Of a DNA stretch of 64,000 nucleotides, positions 42,975 to 53,104 are shown piece after piece (positions within the stretch are counted from its first letter, which is position 1; each line of letters begins with the position of its first letter). The stretch is from Lucinisca nassula (lineage: Eukaryota > Mollusca > Bivalvia > Lucinida > Lucinidae). The DNA lies in NCBI GenBank assembly GCA_963580285.1, contig OY757026.1, positions 80,703,817 through 80,767,816 on the forward strand, given 5' to 3'. Below the pieces are notes generated by a model. It saw nothing but the letters and a program-made list of their open reading frames with translations, did not search any database and was not told the DNA's origin. Made by a program: the position numbers and the translations under genes.

Positions 42975-43245
42975 TGAGTTTGCAACCGGGAAGCAATGTA
43001 TATCAAGATACTGATGGCAATTTGAAATCTACTCAAAGCAGGGAACCAAAGACAGGTGTTCTGATGTCGGGGCTCATGTAATGAGTTTGCAGCCGGGAAG
43101 CAATGGGTATTACGATACTGCTGACAATTCTACCCAATAGCAGTGTTCTCGCGTCGGCATTCATACAATGATTTTGCAGCCGGGAAGCAAGGGTACTGTG
43201 ACACTGATGGCACTTCTACTATAAAGCAGGGAACCAGGTAGGCCC
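42975..43245 (+). repeat. Three tandem units of about 90-105 bp
   Basis: GAGTTTGCAACCGGGAAGCA, GAGTTTGCAGCCGGGAAGCA and GATTTTGCAGCCGGGAAGCA head the units at about 42976, 43083 and 43162. It lies between two HP1 copies. Not found elsewhere in the window apart from a possible echo at 43560. Confidence 0.75.
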
Positions 43246-43261
43246 ATTTCCGCCTTTGAGC

Positions 43262-43540
43262 ATTTCGTTAGGATGACACACCCGTGTCACATAGTCAGTT
43301 TTTTCATTGGTGCAAAAATGCCATTGTTTTCTGATGAAAACACTGTTGTATTTTTAATATTTCAAGTCGAAACATGGGTTCTTGGTGCTCGTTAGAACCG
43401 CCTCAAATAACGGTTCTAACGAGTACCCATAACGTGTGTCTTGAAGCAGAAATAAGACAAATAATATATACTCCTGTAAACTCCAGTTTTCTCTATAAAA
43501 GTGGGATTTAGAGTGGTATTTATTACATGGACATATTAAG
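43262..43540. mobile_element. HP1 copy, subfamily b, short core
   Basis: Ends AGGATGACACACCCGTGTCA and TTACATGGACATATTAAGC. The core (about 43385-43430) has arms GTGCTCGTTAGAACCGCCTC and CGGTTCTAACGAGTAC, with one arm shortened. Confidence 0.85.
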
Positions 43541-43979
43541 CCGAGATGCAATGAATATTGTTATGCTGATTGAACTTCTATTATAAAGCAGGTATTTCAG
43601 TTTTTGAGCATTTATTTTTAGAATATGAAAGTGGAAGCAAAACTTACCTGTGCGGAACAATTACAGTAAAATTATAAACTGAGACTATTTCAGTCTTTAA
43701 AAGCACATTTAGAAGGTTTCAGTTTTTTTTTTCTGTGTATTCTTTACACCCAGTGTTCTACTCTAGGACTGTTCAGAATGTGTGGTGACCGTAAAAAGTT
43801 TCCCTGTCCTTCATTATAGCCTGGGTAATATTTTCTAGTTCGTTGTGATTATAGATTTTATTGCGAGCTGTCGAACATTTTTAGAGTCGCTGATAAGGTT
43901 TAACTTGCCGAACCTAGCTAGTTTGGCTCAGTCAAATTTTGTACACATCTGTCTTGTAGTCCTTGTTTCGAAAAGATTA

Positions 43980-44079
43980 TCCCAGCAGGCACTCAACGTT
44001 GAATTAACGTTGAAACAACGTTGAAAACGTTGTTGCAACGTTGGTTCAACGTTTAGTCAACGTATTGTGCCTTGTGGGA
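43980..44079. mobile_element. 100 bp mini-element of CAACGTTG repeats
   Basis: Ends TCCCAGCAGGCAC and GTGCCTTGTGGGA are inverted. The interior repeats the self-complementary CAACGTTG about six times. TAT flanks may be the target duplication. Similar CAACGTTG-rich mini-elements occur in many invertebrates (general knowledge). Confidence 0.75.
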
Positions 44080-44239
44080 TATACCTTTCAATAAAACATA
44101 TAATAGGCACCTTTGAACAGTCCCAAAGATGGTCGTAATATAGGAATTAGAGGTGCGATTGTTTTTAATAAATGCAAACTACAGAAACAATAAAAAAATG
44201 TGCGACTAACAAATAAAGAGTGCGCAGGTCTACCAGAAG

Positions 44240-44587
44240 TGTCGTAACGCCAACAAGTCCGTGTATATACTTAATACACAAAACAGAAGAGCTTATACGG
44301 GTAAATGTGTACATTTTCTTCAAAACGGAGATGTTTGGTACTCGTTACAGCCGCCTCAACGAGGCGGTTTTAACGAGCAACAACATTCTATATGTGTTGC
44401 ATAAATAATAACGATATCACATTTTTGAAACATTCCGCGAAATCAATATCCCTGCAAACCCTACTTTACACGACCAAAATAAGATTAACATGGGTACACA
44501 TTATTTTCCTTATATTTAATAAAAATTTATATAGTGGGTTCTCGTTAGACGAGGACCTGCAATCTATGTTTGGCTATAAATAAGGAA
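44240..44587. mobile_element. Two degraded HP1 hairpins
   Basis: GTACTCGTTACAGCCGCCTC with GAGGCGGTTTTAACGAG at about 44338-44380, and GGTTCTCGTTAGACGAGGAC at about 44536. The second hairpin has lost most of its centre. Confidence 0.65.
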
Positions 44588-44892
44588 AACATATTTATCA
44601 TATGACGTCGCCTCTGAGAATGTAATAACGCAGTGTAATAAACTGGTTAATCCACTAGTGGATTAAATATGCAAAATAGTTAGATAAGCCCCGTAACGTT
44701 ACACGACGTCGCGTTTACTAATGGCGGAATAACAACATTTTTATAAGACAATCGTGAATAAAAAGCGTTTCATATGTCATATGATAAATAGGATCTTGCA
44801 TTCGTGCGCAGGTCTACCTCGCATTTTATCCACTTTCCTCAACTCGTTTAATAATTTCAAAACTACATGAACACTCATGTAAGATCTTCTAT
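44588..44892 (-). mobile_element. HP3 copy 2
   Basis: Inverted relative to copy 1: TTTATCATATGACGTCGCC, TAATCCACTAGTGGATTA, TTTACTAATGGCGGAATA, then half of the hairpin, ending CATGAACACTCATGTAAGAT. Confidence 0.85.
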
Positions 44893-44920
44893 ATAATCTA
44901 AAATCACCTGAAAGTTACTA

Positions 44921-45269
44921 CAGTCGAACTTCAATGGCTCGAACACCTTTGGGACCATGAAAATCTGTTCGAGACAGGGGTAGTTCGAGCCACTGAGGGC
45001 TAATGCCAGGAGGCATAACGACATACTTCAGGAAATCTTTTCTGTGTTCTATAATGAAAAATGTATGCTGTATGTACTCATTAGAATCGCCTCATCTAGG
45101 CGATTCTAATGAGTACACACAGCATACATTTACAAGATGACAGACGAAAATATCCTAATTTTTACCCTCTCTATTTCTTATGTACAGAACTTCCCTAGGG
45201 ACTCAAGAACGGGTTCGACTCAGCCATGGTAAACGAGCCATCGGTGTTCGAGTCATCGAAGTTCTACTG
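44921..45269 (+). mobile_element. HP2 copy 6, complete, TA-flanked
   Basis: Ends CAGTCGAACTTCAATGGCTC and GAGTCATCGAAGTTCTACTG with TA on both sides; 349 bp. The core (about 45070-45126) is GTGTACTCATTAGAATCGCC with TAGGCGATTCTAATGAGTAC. The ends and TA target fit a Tc1/mariner/pogo-type MITE. Use as the family reference. Confidence 0.9.
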
Positions 45270-45351
45270 TAGTTCTAGAAAAATGTGATAGACGCCATTT
45301 TACCACACTGATGTGTTATCGCGATAGCCAATTTTACAGTCATGTTAGAAA

Positions 45352-45750
45352 CAGGGGATATTACATGAGTGCTCATGTAGTATTGAATTAATTAAGCAAG
45401 CTGAGGATAAAATGCGAGGCTTGGAGGAAAAGGGATAAAATGCGAGGCTTAGCCGAACATTTATCCCTTTTTCTCAACGCGTTTAATAAAGCCTCGCATT
45501 TTATCCCTTTCCTGCAACTCGCGTAAGAAATTCAATAATACATGAGCACGAATGCAAGATTCTATTTATCATATGACATTTTAAACGCATTTCATTCACG
45601 ATTTTGTTACAAAAGCGTCAATATTCCACCATTAGTAAAGGACGTCGTAGGTGTAACATAACGGGGCGTATCTAATAATGCGCTAGTGGATTATCGAATT
45701 TAATACATGGCGTTAATAAATTCTCAGACGCGACGTCATATGATAAATAC
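45352..45750 (+). mobile_element. HP3 copy 3, hairpin with internal duplication
   Basis: Same skeleton as 33178-33545. In the hairpin, GATAAAATGCGAGGCTT occurs twice in the left arm and GCCTCGCATTTTATCCC appears in the right arm, extending the stem. Confidence 0.85.
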
Positions 45751-46127
45751 ATCTCTCATTGGTGTGTAATCGTGATGGTGAAATGATGTATTACCAGTGC
45801 GAGGGTTGCGTGCCAACATCAAACCTTTCTTATACCTGGTCCAGGGCCAATCTCCGGGGCTTTCTCTTGTATTTCGCAACCTGTGTTCGATTTAAAGCGT
45901 CCTGAAAAAGATATCTTTTTTTGAGTAACCTGGTTGCTTTAAACATTAACAATAGTCCATAGATTAAGTCTAGCTACACTAAATGATGGCAATTGCAAAA
46001 GCTAAGTTTCAAATTAAATCCTAAGACTACATGTATATCCATCGCCTGATTCAACTTATATTTCTTAGCTATACCAGTTGTGACTTTTATGCATAGTTCT
46101 GACAAAACCACGTAAATACTTTATACA

Positions 46128-46415
46128 TGTCATCACGAAAACACGCCTATATAAAGTTGACCCCCTCGAACCCCACTTTTATACAGTAAAACTGGGGTTT
46201 GCAGGGGTAAACCTTCTTTTTCTTATTTCTGCTCTGAAATATAGATTGTGGGTACTCGTTAGAACCGCCTCAATGAGGCGGTTCTAACGAGTGCCCACAA
46301 TCTATATTTTGAGTAGAAATAAGAAAAATATCACAATTTTTCATCTAAACATTTTGCATTTTTAGGCGATAAAGGTGGCAATGTATTTGTATAGGCGTGT
46401 TTGCGTAATGGTACA
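46128..46415 (+). mobile_element. HP1 copy, subfamily a, complete reference
   Basis: Ends CATCACGAAAACACGCCTAT and AGGCGTGTTTGCGTAATG. AACCCCACTTTTATACAG and AAACTGGGGTTTGCAGGG form a subterminal hairpin. The core (about 46225-46322) has arms of nearly 45 bp: ATTTCTGCTC..GTGGGTACTCGTTAGAACCG and complement, loop CA or shorter. Confidence 0.93.
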
Positions 46416-47139
46416 TCATCTTCAATAAGTTAAGATAATCACAAATCTGTAAGACAAAAAAGACAGAGACAATGCGGCCAACAACTGATCAAGGCATGAC
46501 ATCCAAGGTGTTTGACGGTTTTAATTTTTAATGTCAGGCATTCCACAAAACTGCCGCCTGGAGATTAAAGAGTTATATTTGATGAATAAATCTTTGAAAA
46601 CAAGCAGTGAAATATAGTTTAAATTATGCCCCTAGTGCTCATGTTACCCATTTTAAAGCATAGGCCTAAAAAGTAAATAGCCGTGTTTCCGCTAACCCGA
46701 CCGATTCTGCTTCAGACCCCACGACTCTATTATTTTTATCACTAAAAAATAAAAAATAAAATAAAACACCGACCCTACCATTTTCAATTTCCGACCCTAC
46801 CCAGTGTCGTCTTTGCATTTTCCCATAGTATCTTTGCGTTTTAAGTACAATTTTATAGTTTTTGGCACAGAGTTGGCTTTTTTGAGCGTCTAAAATGAAT
46901 TATGATATACAGTGCAAGTCTCAACATGACAAGTTTATTAACAAAAACATGCACAAAAACAAAAACACATAAAAAATACAGGACCGGCCTTTTTTTTTTC
47001 AGGGGAAAAAATAAAATAATAATAATAATAAGGTTCTTCTACCTACCGACCAAATTTTTTTCAGCATGTTAGTAGAAACACGGCTACTTTTAAGCCTTAA
47101 TTTTAGGGTTAAGTATCAATATATAGAAAGAAATACTTT
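46416..47139. other. Unassigned stretch
   Basis: AT-rich with AAATA repeats near 46745 and a T run at 46990. No gene or repeat family recognised. Confidence 0.4.
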
Positions 47140-47410
47140 AGGAAAACATGTCCGTGTGAAATAATGCCATCCAACATGGTGTCAGAAGTGACAAATTTTA
47201 GGTAAAAATTGATAACATCTTTCTTATTTCTGCTTTCAACATAGACTGTGGGTATTTGTTAGAACCGCTCAATGAGGCAGTTCTAACGAGTACCCACAAT
47301 CTATGTTTTTGAGCAAAAATAAGTCAGATAATGTATACCCCCGTAAACCCCACTTTTATCTATATAAAGTGGGGTGTAGGGGGGTCTTCATTTCACGGAC
47401 TTGTTCACAT
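47140..47410 (-). mobile_element. HP1 copy, intact counterpart of the TRE-3 target
   Basis: AAAACATGTCCGTGTGAAAT..ATTTTAGGTAAAAATTGATA runs uninterrupted into TCTTATTTCTGCTTTCAAC. The core is at about 47245-47303. It is the empty-site reference for the insertion at 12669. Confidence 0.88.
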
Positions 47411-47782
47411 GATGATCCTTCGAAATTTATGGTTTATATGTTTAGATGACTGGTTATTTCGTTACTAATTAAACCGATGATAAGCTTTGTGTGACTGTAT
47501 TGAAACGAGCACCAGAAACATGGCATTCCGAAATATGAAAAAAAAATCGGAAAACAAATAACAGAAAAAGACTGTAAAAATGCTGTCCATTTGCACTTCA
47601 AATCTAGACCCGAAACCGTATCGTGAAATAAATATTAAAATCACTTAATCATGATAAAAACCGTAGACTAGAACTAAGAATCTGAAGTGGTGATTTTACT
47701 GCAAATACATGTAAAATAAATAAATCAAAACACTTGCTTCGCCATAAGGATGCATTGAATGAAACATGCATTGAATGAAGTA

Positions 47783-48130
47783 CAGTCGAACTTCAATGGC
47801 TCGAACACATTTCGGACAAAGGAAATCTGTTCGAGACATGGGTAGTTCGAGCCACAGAGGGCTACTGCAAGGAAGCATAACAGCATACTTTAGGACATCG
47901 TTTCGGTGTTCTATAATGAAAAATGTATGCTGTGTGTACTCATTAGAATCCCCTCATCGAGGACTTCTAATGAGTACACACAGCATACATTTGCAAGATA
48001 AAAGACGAAAATATCATAAATTTTACCCTCCCTATTTCTTATGTAGAGAAATTCCTTATGGACCCAAGAACGGGTTCGACTCAGCCATGGTAAACGAGAT
48101 ATCCGTGTTCGAGCCATCCAAGTTCTACAG
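47783..48130 (+). mobile_element. HP2 copy 7, complete, TA-flanked
   Basis: Ends CAGTCGAACTTCAATGGCTC and GAGCCATCCAAGTTCTACAG with TA on both sides; 348 bp. Core GTACTCATTAGAATCCCCTC with GAGGACTTCTAATGAGTAC. Open frames of up to 142 codons across it are by-products. Confidence 0.9.
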
Positions 48131-48417
48131 TATTAACAAACAAAAAATCATATTTCTGTATATATTGTCTCCCAATGTCAAGCAAAAACCACCAGATGAG
48201 TAGATGCCTGTTACAACGTTGATGCAGTTTAGGATTTGCTTTCATTTGCAACCATGCCCACAAGATGCATTGATCTTAAGATTAAAGATAAGATGTGTAT
48301 ACGGAAACATTAATTAAACTTATGTCTTATCAAATAAAGTTTCTTATTCTCAGTTGAGAGTTTTGTCCAAGTGTCTTCATCAGTGTACATTTTCAAAATC
48401 TCTAAGAAATATGAATA

Positions 48418-48715
48418 TAGAGGATCTTACACTCGTGGTCAATTCATATGAAATTTATGAAACGAACCTTCAGCGAGTTCTTTTAATTTCATATGAAATG
48501 ACCACGAGTGTAAAATTCTGTTTATCTTATGACCACTTTAAATCGGATTGCATCGCCTTTATATTTGATTAATTTTCCACAGAAAATGCATGGTTGACAT
48601 GGACGTCGTCATGACGTTTCTTAATCCAGCCAAAGCGTTATTGCACGTGTGGTCATACGATATTTAATACACGACGTTATCCTCTGCTTATCAACGACGT
48701 CATGTGATAAAATAA
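48418..48715 (+). mobile_element. HP4 copy 2
   Basis: GAGGATCTTACACTCGTGG, hairpin TCATATGAAATTTATGAAAC with complement, TTTATCTTATGACCAC, GACGTCGTCATGACG and CGACGTCATGTGATAAAA. Confidence 0.82.
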
Positions 48716-49003
48716 AAATACAACACACAGTGAAACTGAGTGATGACTTTTGAACTTGAAACAATGAAACGAACAAAGAATTCCAGCAACAGCATATAAC
48801 ATATTTCCTTCTTTATTACATCTTGATCCATGCATTTAAGTAAGAAATAAGATTTTCAAACAAGAAAAAATATATCTGAGAAAATTATATTAAAGTCACA
48901 TAAATATATAAGTCCATATTCCATTTTACCTCTAATGGCAGACTCCTTGATGAAGCAAAAATACAGTGTTAATATATTTCGGGCTTGACAAGAGAGAACA
49001 TTA

Positions 49004-49282
49004 CGAAAACACGCCTACATAAATAGATTGTAAACTTTACCGCCGAAAAAAAAACGAATTTGTTAGATGAAAAATTGTAATATATTTCTTATTTCTACTC
49101 AAAATATATATTGCGGGTATTCGTTAGACCCGCCTCATCGAGGCGGTTCTAACGAATAACCACGATCTATATCTTAGAGCAGAAATAAGAAAAAATAAGG
49201 TTCACCCCTGTAAACACCAGTTTTACTCTATAAAAGTGGGGTTCAATGGGGTCAAAATTATATAGGCGTATTTTTGTGATGA
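49004..49282. mobile_element. HP1 copy, subfamily a, complete
   Basis: Ends CATTACGAAAACACGCCTAC and GGCGTATTTTTGTGATG. Core about 49108-49170 with arms GGTATTCGTTAGACCCGCCT and AGGCGGTTCTAACGAATAAC; the GTATTCG/CGAATAA change is paired on both arms. Confidence 0.88.
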
Positions 49283-49299
49283 ACAGTATAAAATTACTA

Positions 49300-49376
49300 T
49301 ATTCAGGCGACCTTTGGAATTGTTAAAGAGTGGTCTTTCAGACCACTTTTGAACAGTTCCAAAAGTGGTTTCTAAC
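49300..49376. mobile_element. HP14 copy 3
   Basis: GACCTTTGGAATTGTTAAAG AGTGG and CCACTTTTGAACAGTTCC with GTGGTCTTTCAGACCAC at the centre. Confidence 0.7.
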
Positions 49377-49982
49377 TGGAGACGTTTGCTGTAAAAAGAT
49401 AAAGGTAGAATAACTGAAACCTTTAAAATATGCCATATAGAAAGTTTCCCAGATGGAAGGAAATTATGCTTAATTTTACGAATCCACTCTGTTTTAATAT
49501 TTCGGCCAGTGGCCTTCAGCGATGAAGTTTCTTGTGTATTTTGTTTTTTGAAAGTTGATATGCAATATTAGGTTTCTATGTCAACGCAATTCTAGATCCG
49601 GTACTGGACCCAATCACAGCGCTTCCGCTTAGCCATTCACTTAAAAAGTAGACGTTAAGGCCCAACATGACAGAACTGGGATGAACATGGATCGTCGAAA
49701 AATTTCGAATACTTGATTTGATAACTTTTCATATTAACAATAAGAGTGCAATCACAACGCCAATTGTCCAATACGAAAACGCAACGCTTTTTGTTAACGT
49801 GGACAAAAAGCGTTGTGTGGACTATAAGCGTTGTACCAGAGCGTCCTTTTTGAAAATAACACGAGATGCGAAACTTGGTTAAAATACCCCGAAATATTCT
49901 TTTGTGAAGAAGACAGATATCCTTATCAGTACCGAATGTAATGACATATACGGATCCCGATTCAGCTATCTTTCGAGAAGCT
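49377..49982. other. Unassigned stretch with one hairpin
   Basis: AACGCTTTTTGTTAACGTGGACAAAAAGCGTT forms a hairpin at about 49785-49816. Nothing else recognised. Confidence 0.4.
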
Positions 49983-50120
49983 TCCGTGGTGTAGTGAACA
50001 AACTACTCGTTTTATAAGCCTTGGGTCGTGGGTTCGAATCCGGGCTTCTCCAGATTTTCGACTGAGCCTTTAAACCGAGATTCTAATTTATAGTCGTGCT
50101 ATTCTTGTCTGTGTGACGAC
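49983..50120 (+). mobile_element. SINE-D with tRNA-like head
   Basis: TTCCGTGGTGTAGTGAACAA (A box region), then B box GGGTTCGAATCC 45 bp on, GGGCTTC closing the acceptor-like stem with GAAGC, then GCCTTTAAACCGAGATTC. Related to 20575. The 3' half is truncated. Confidence 0.82.
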
Positions 50121-50171
50121 AGACTGTTACTGTAAAACATGGATTAGGCTCATTTGCTCGGACATTACCAA

Positions 50172-50475
50172 ACAATGTAGGCCCCGCCCATCAGGGCTTG
50201 GAGAAATAGATTGGGTTGCACGGTGCTTCCACGCAGAGCTGAAACTGACCACACATGAACACGGGTAAACCGCGTAGAAGGACTAAGCCAGCCCAGGCAC
50301 AGTGGTGTGAGTCGGAACGTCCAATGCATATAAGCCTTTTGGTTTCATTGGGCGGCAGGGCTTGAGAAGTCATTTCATCTCAATGTCGGTTAAAAGTCCA
50401 ATTAAATTGGAAGCAGTGTCTCCAAAAAGACCTAAATAGTGTTGACGGGAACGTTAAACCTCAATTCAAACAAAA
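50172..50475 (+). mobile_element. SINE-A, full length
   Basis: Head GGCCCCGCCCATCAGGGCTT, middle AGCTGAAACTGACCACACAT and CGTCCAATGCATATAAGCC, tail GTTAAACCTCAATTCAAAC AAA. Confidence 0.88.
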
Positions 50476-50552
50476 AAAGGCGCCACAGAACATGTATACA
50501 ACGTTTGCTCAAACAACTGGAATTTAAGTTAAAAGAAGACAGTCTACGATCA

Positions 50553-51004
50553 GGGACCAGTTGTTCAAAGCATCGTTGCCTTAACGAGCTCGTTAGTGGT
50601 CAAACTGTTAACTTTTCTAGCAATAATAATATCAAATATAGTGTTACTTCTACTGAAAAATGAGAGCAAATTTTGAATTTGCAAAAGCTGCTCACATGTT
50701 TTAGCAAATTATTAATTGATTCTCCTATATTACACAAGGTAAACCAATATTCAAAAATCATAAATCATGTTTTTAATTGCGTCAATTAATAAAATTGTCA
50801 TTAATCAAGTAATTTCGTATTGGCCCAACTACAGGTCCTCGGTCAGCTGTATTGGCCTCGGCCTTCGGCCTCGTGCCAATACAGCAGACCTCGGACCTGT
50901 AACTGGGCCAATTCAAAATTACTTGATTAATAACATCATATTATTAGCGGATTTGCCACATTAAATGATTAACGACATCGTTAATTTTGAACAACTGGCG
51001 CCAG
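50553..51004. mobile_element. HP9 copy with nested HP10
   Basis: Ends CCAGTTGTTCAAAGCATCG and CGTTAATTTTGAACAACTGG. The interior HP9 part stops at about 50762; HP10 (50763-50935) is inserted; the HP9 right arm resumes at about 50937. Confidence 0.8.
50763..50935 (+). mobile_element. HP10 copy 1
   Basis: A palindrome: AATCAAGTAATTTCGTATTG pairs with CAAAATTACTTGATT, and ACAGGTCCTCGGTCAGCTGT with its partner, around a GGCCTCGGCCTTCGGCC centre. Flanking AATTAATAAAATTGTCATTA is shared with copy 2 in inverse. Confidence 0.82.
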
Positions 51005-51062
51005 GACTATTTGCCAAAACTACACTCAGAGACAGTCGACCAACCAGTGCTGTCAGTGTTTC

Positions 51063-51244
51063 GATTATATTAACAACAGTAATTTCGTATTGGCCGAGGT
51101 ACGGGTCCGAGGTCTGCTGCATTGGCCCGAGGCCGAAGGCCGAGGGCCAATGCAGCTGACCGAGGACCTGTACCTGGGACAATAAGAAATTACTTGATTA
51201 ATGACAATTTTATTAATTGACACAGTTAAAAAAAACATGATTAT
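51063..51244 (-). mobile_element. HP10 copy 2, inverted
   Basis: TAATTTCGTATTGGCCGAGG through GGCCCGAGGCCGAAGGCC to AATTACTTGATTAATGACAA and AATTGACACAGTTA. The outer flank is the reverse complement of the flank of copy 1, so the two copies face each other. Confidence 0.82.
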
Positions 51245-51439
51245 TGACTATTTGACCTCACTTGACCTCATTTGATATTGGTTGACCTGGTGTTAATATG
51301 GATGACCTCCGATCAATACAGGATAGTCAGTTAATAATGATAGTGCAGCTCAATCCCCGATGGGCGGGGGCAAATGAGCCAGAAGGCGTCTTCAAACAAC
51401 AAAACCCATGTTTAATTCATGAAAGTCACGTGTTGTTCT

Positions 51440-51845
51440 TTTGAACTTTTGATATCACAAGATGGGTCTTGCTTTGTTTGCATTACGTTGAGTGAAGTAA
51501 CGTTGTCACCTTGAACGCAGCATTTAAAATTCTTATGATGACATCAGAACGGCAATGTGGAACTGACGAAATTGTTAACAACGTTCTGAACTAGCCGCCG
51601 TGTTGGTATACGGTCGCATTTGAAGAGTTAATATGGAGCTTTGGGATGTTTCATTACAATTTGCTATTGAATCGTAAGTTGTGCAAGAACAACTATCATC
51701 TGTGGTTATTACATTGCAATAACATTTGCCGGGTCTCTCGGAAGATATTTGAAAATTCGGCCTAGTGGCCTCGTGGTCAAACAGCTTCCTTGGAACCCGG
51801 CAAATGTTTAAGCATGAAAAACCAGGGATGATCCGTATATTATAA
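51440..51845 (-). mobile_element. HP7 copy 3
   Basis: Reverse of 3652-4040: TTTTGATATCACAAGATGGG, GTCGCATTTGAAGAG, GTTGTGCAAGAACAACTATC, the hairpin AACATTTGCCGGGTCTC..GGAACCCGGCAAATGTT (51718-51812) and CCAGGGATGATCC. More diverged than copies 1 and 2. Confidence 0.8.
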
Positions 51846-52156
51846 TGAAATTCTAACACAGCGCGCCTATATAGGCAATGGAAAATAACTGTGTTTTATT
51901 CTACAACAAATCACGACAAGGAAGAGCGTGACGAGTGACGTCATTAAAAACTGCCAATTTATGACGTCACTAGTCGACTTCCTTGACGTTAGACGGTGTA
52001 ACTTCATACTCTCGCATCGAAAACGTTAGAAAAGGATATAAATGCATGTGTTTTAGTCAATAATTTTAGCGGGATTTCTTTAAACATTGGCGAAAAGTTG
52101 TGAGATTTTGAAGGAAACAACAGCATTATTGCCGATTTTCAGCCTGTTAGAATCGA
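51846..52156. other. Unassigned stretch
   Basis: Contains TGACGTCACTAGTCG near 51962 and the partly complementary CGTGACGAGTGACGTCA near 51930. No gene recognised. Confidence 0.4.
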
Positions 52157-52335
52157 AATAGATCAGCTCTAGTTTCTGATTTGTTGAGTAATAAAATCAC
52201 GGTTTGTCGGTAGGTTGTAAGTAGACAAATAATGCGCGCTACGCGCTCGTGATTTGATCTACTTTACAACTGACCTCCAAACTGTAATTTATTACTCAAC
52301 AAATCACAGTTAGAGCTGATCTATTTCTTAAATCA
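52157..52335. repeat. Large hairpin, single copy in window
   Basis: GAAATAGATCAGCTCTAGTT and TGATTTGTTGAGTAATAAA pair with TTTATTACTCAACAAATCA and AGAGCTGATCTATTTC. Inner GGTTGTAAGTAGA pairs with TCTACTTTACAAC. The loop is a GC-rich CGCGCTACGCGC. Confidence 0.8.
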
Positions 52336-52503
52336 AGGTATTTTGATTTTCTATGACATTGCTTCAGACGTCGTCACATGATCAACGCAGAAGTTACTCA
52401 CCATGCACTTTTGTCAGATTTATTCTCCATTGATTCAACTTGTTGGAGACACTGCACAATTTTAACCCATATATGACAATGCAATCATCCACATAGTAAC
52501 TTT

Positions 52504-52632
52504 TATTTCATTGGGCGGCAGGGCTTGAGATGTCATTTCATCTCAATGTCGGGTAAATGTCCCACAAAATTGGGAGCAACGTCTCTAAAATGACCTATAC
52601 AGTGTTGACGGGGACGTTAAACCTCAAATCAA
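52504..52632 (+). mobile_element. SINE-A, 5'-truncated, with 13 bp target-site duplication
   Basis: Flanked by ACATAGTAACTTT (52491-52503) and ACATAGTAAGTTT (52633-52645). Contains GGGCGGCAGGGCTTGAGATG to TTAAACCTCAAATCAA. Confidence 0.9.
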
Positions 52633-52728
52633 ACATAGTAAGTTTGGAGTGGTCCATTTCCAATTATACGGGTGTCAGGTTTGTTTTTGTGTGTGGCAAA
52701 TTTTACAAAAATGAATTTTCTTTAAGCA

Positions 52729-52784
52729 GACAGTATAGACCCAGATTAGACGCCGCGTACTGATCTTGGTCTGCACTGTTTGCC
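52729..52784. mobile_element. HP5 copy 5
   Basis: AGACAGTATAGACCCAGATT and GATCTTGGTCTGCACTGTTT around a short AGACGCCGCGTACTGAT centre. Confidence 0.75.
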
Positions 52785-53104
52785 AATGTCCCAGAAAAGG
52801 GCCGCTTTGGCATATATGGGTGTATCATTTGTGTAGTAGTCGCAGATTAGAATGACAGGGTGGAGCTATCGTTTGCACCTACCTTTGGAATATATTCTAT
52901 TAACAAAACGGTAAAGTCATCCGATAATGTGAATACAACCGCTATTGTTATTGTGCTTGGGCTTTGTGACGTCTCCCAGAGAAAGCGAGAACGGCAAAGA
53001 AGAGAAAGTAGAGAAGTTGAAATAGGGGAGCAATATGAATGAAAGTTAATATGCAGAAGAAATACACAGCATCCCCTCTACCCTAACCTGCTACAAGGAT
53101 AACA

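Noticed and set aside
47775..48203. 142-codon frame as a gene
   Set aside because: It lies almost wholly within an HP2 MITE and has equivalents in other frames of the hairpin.
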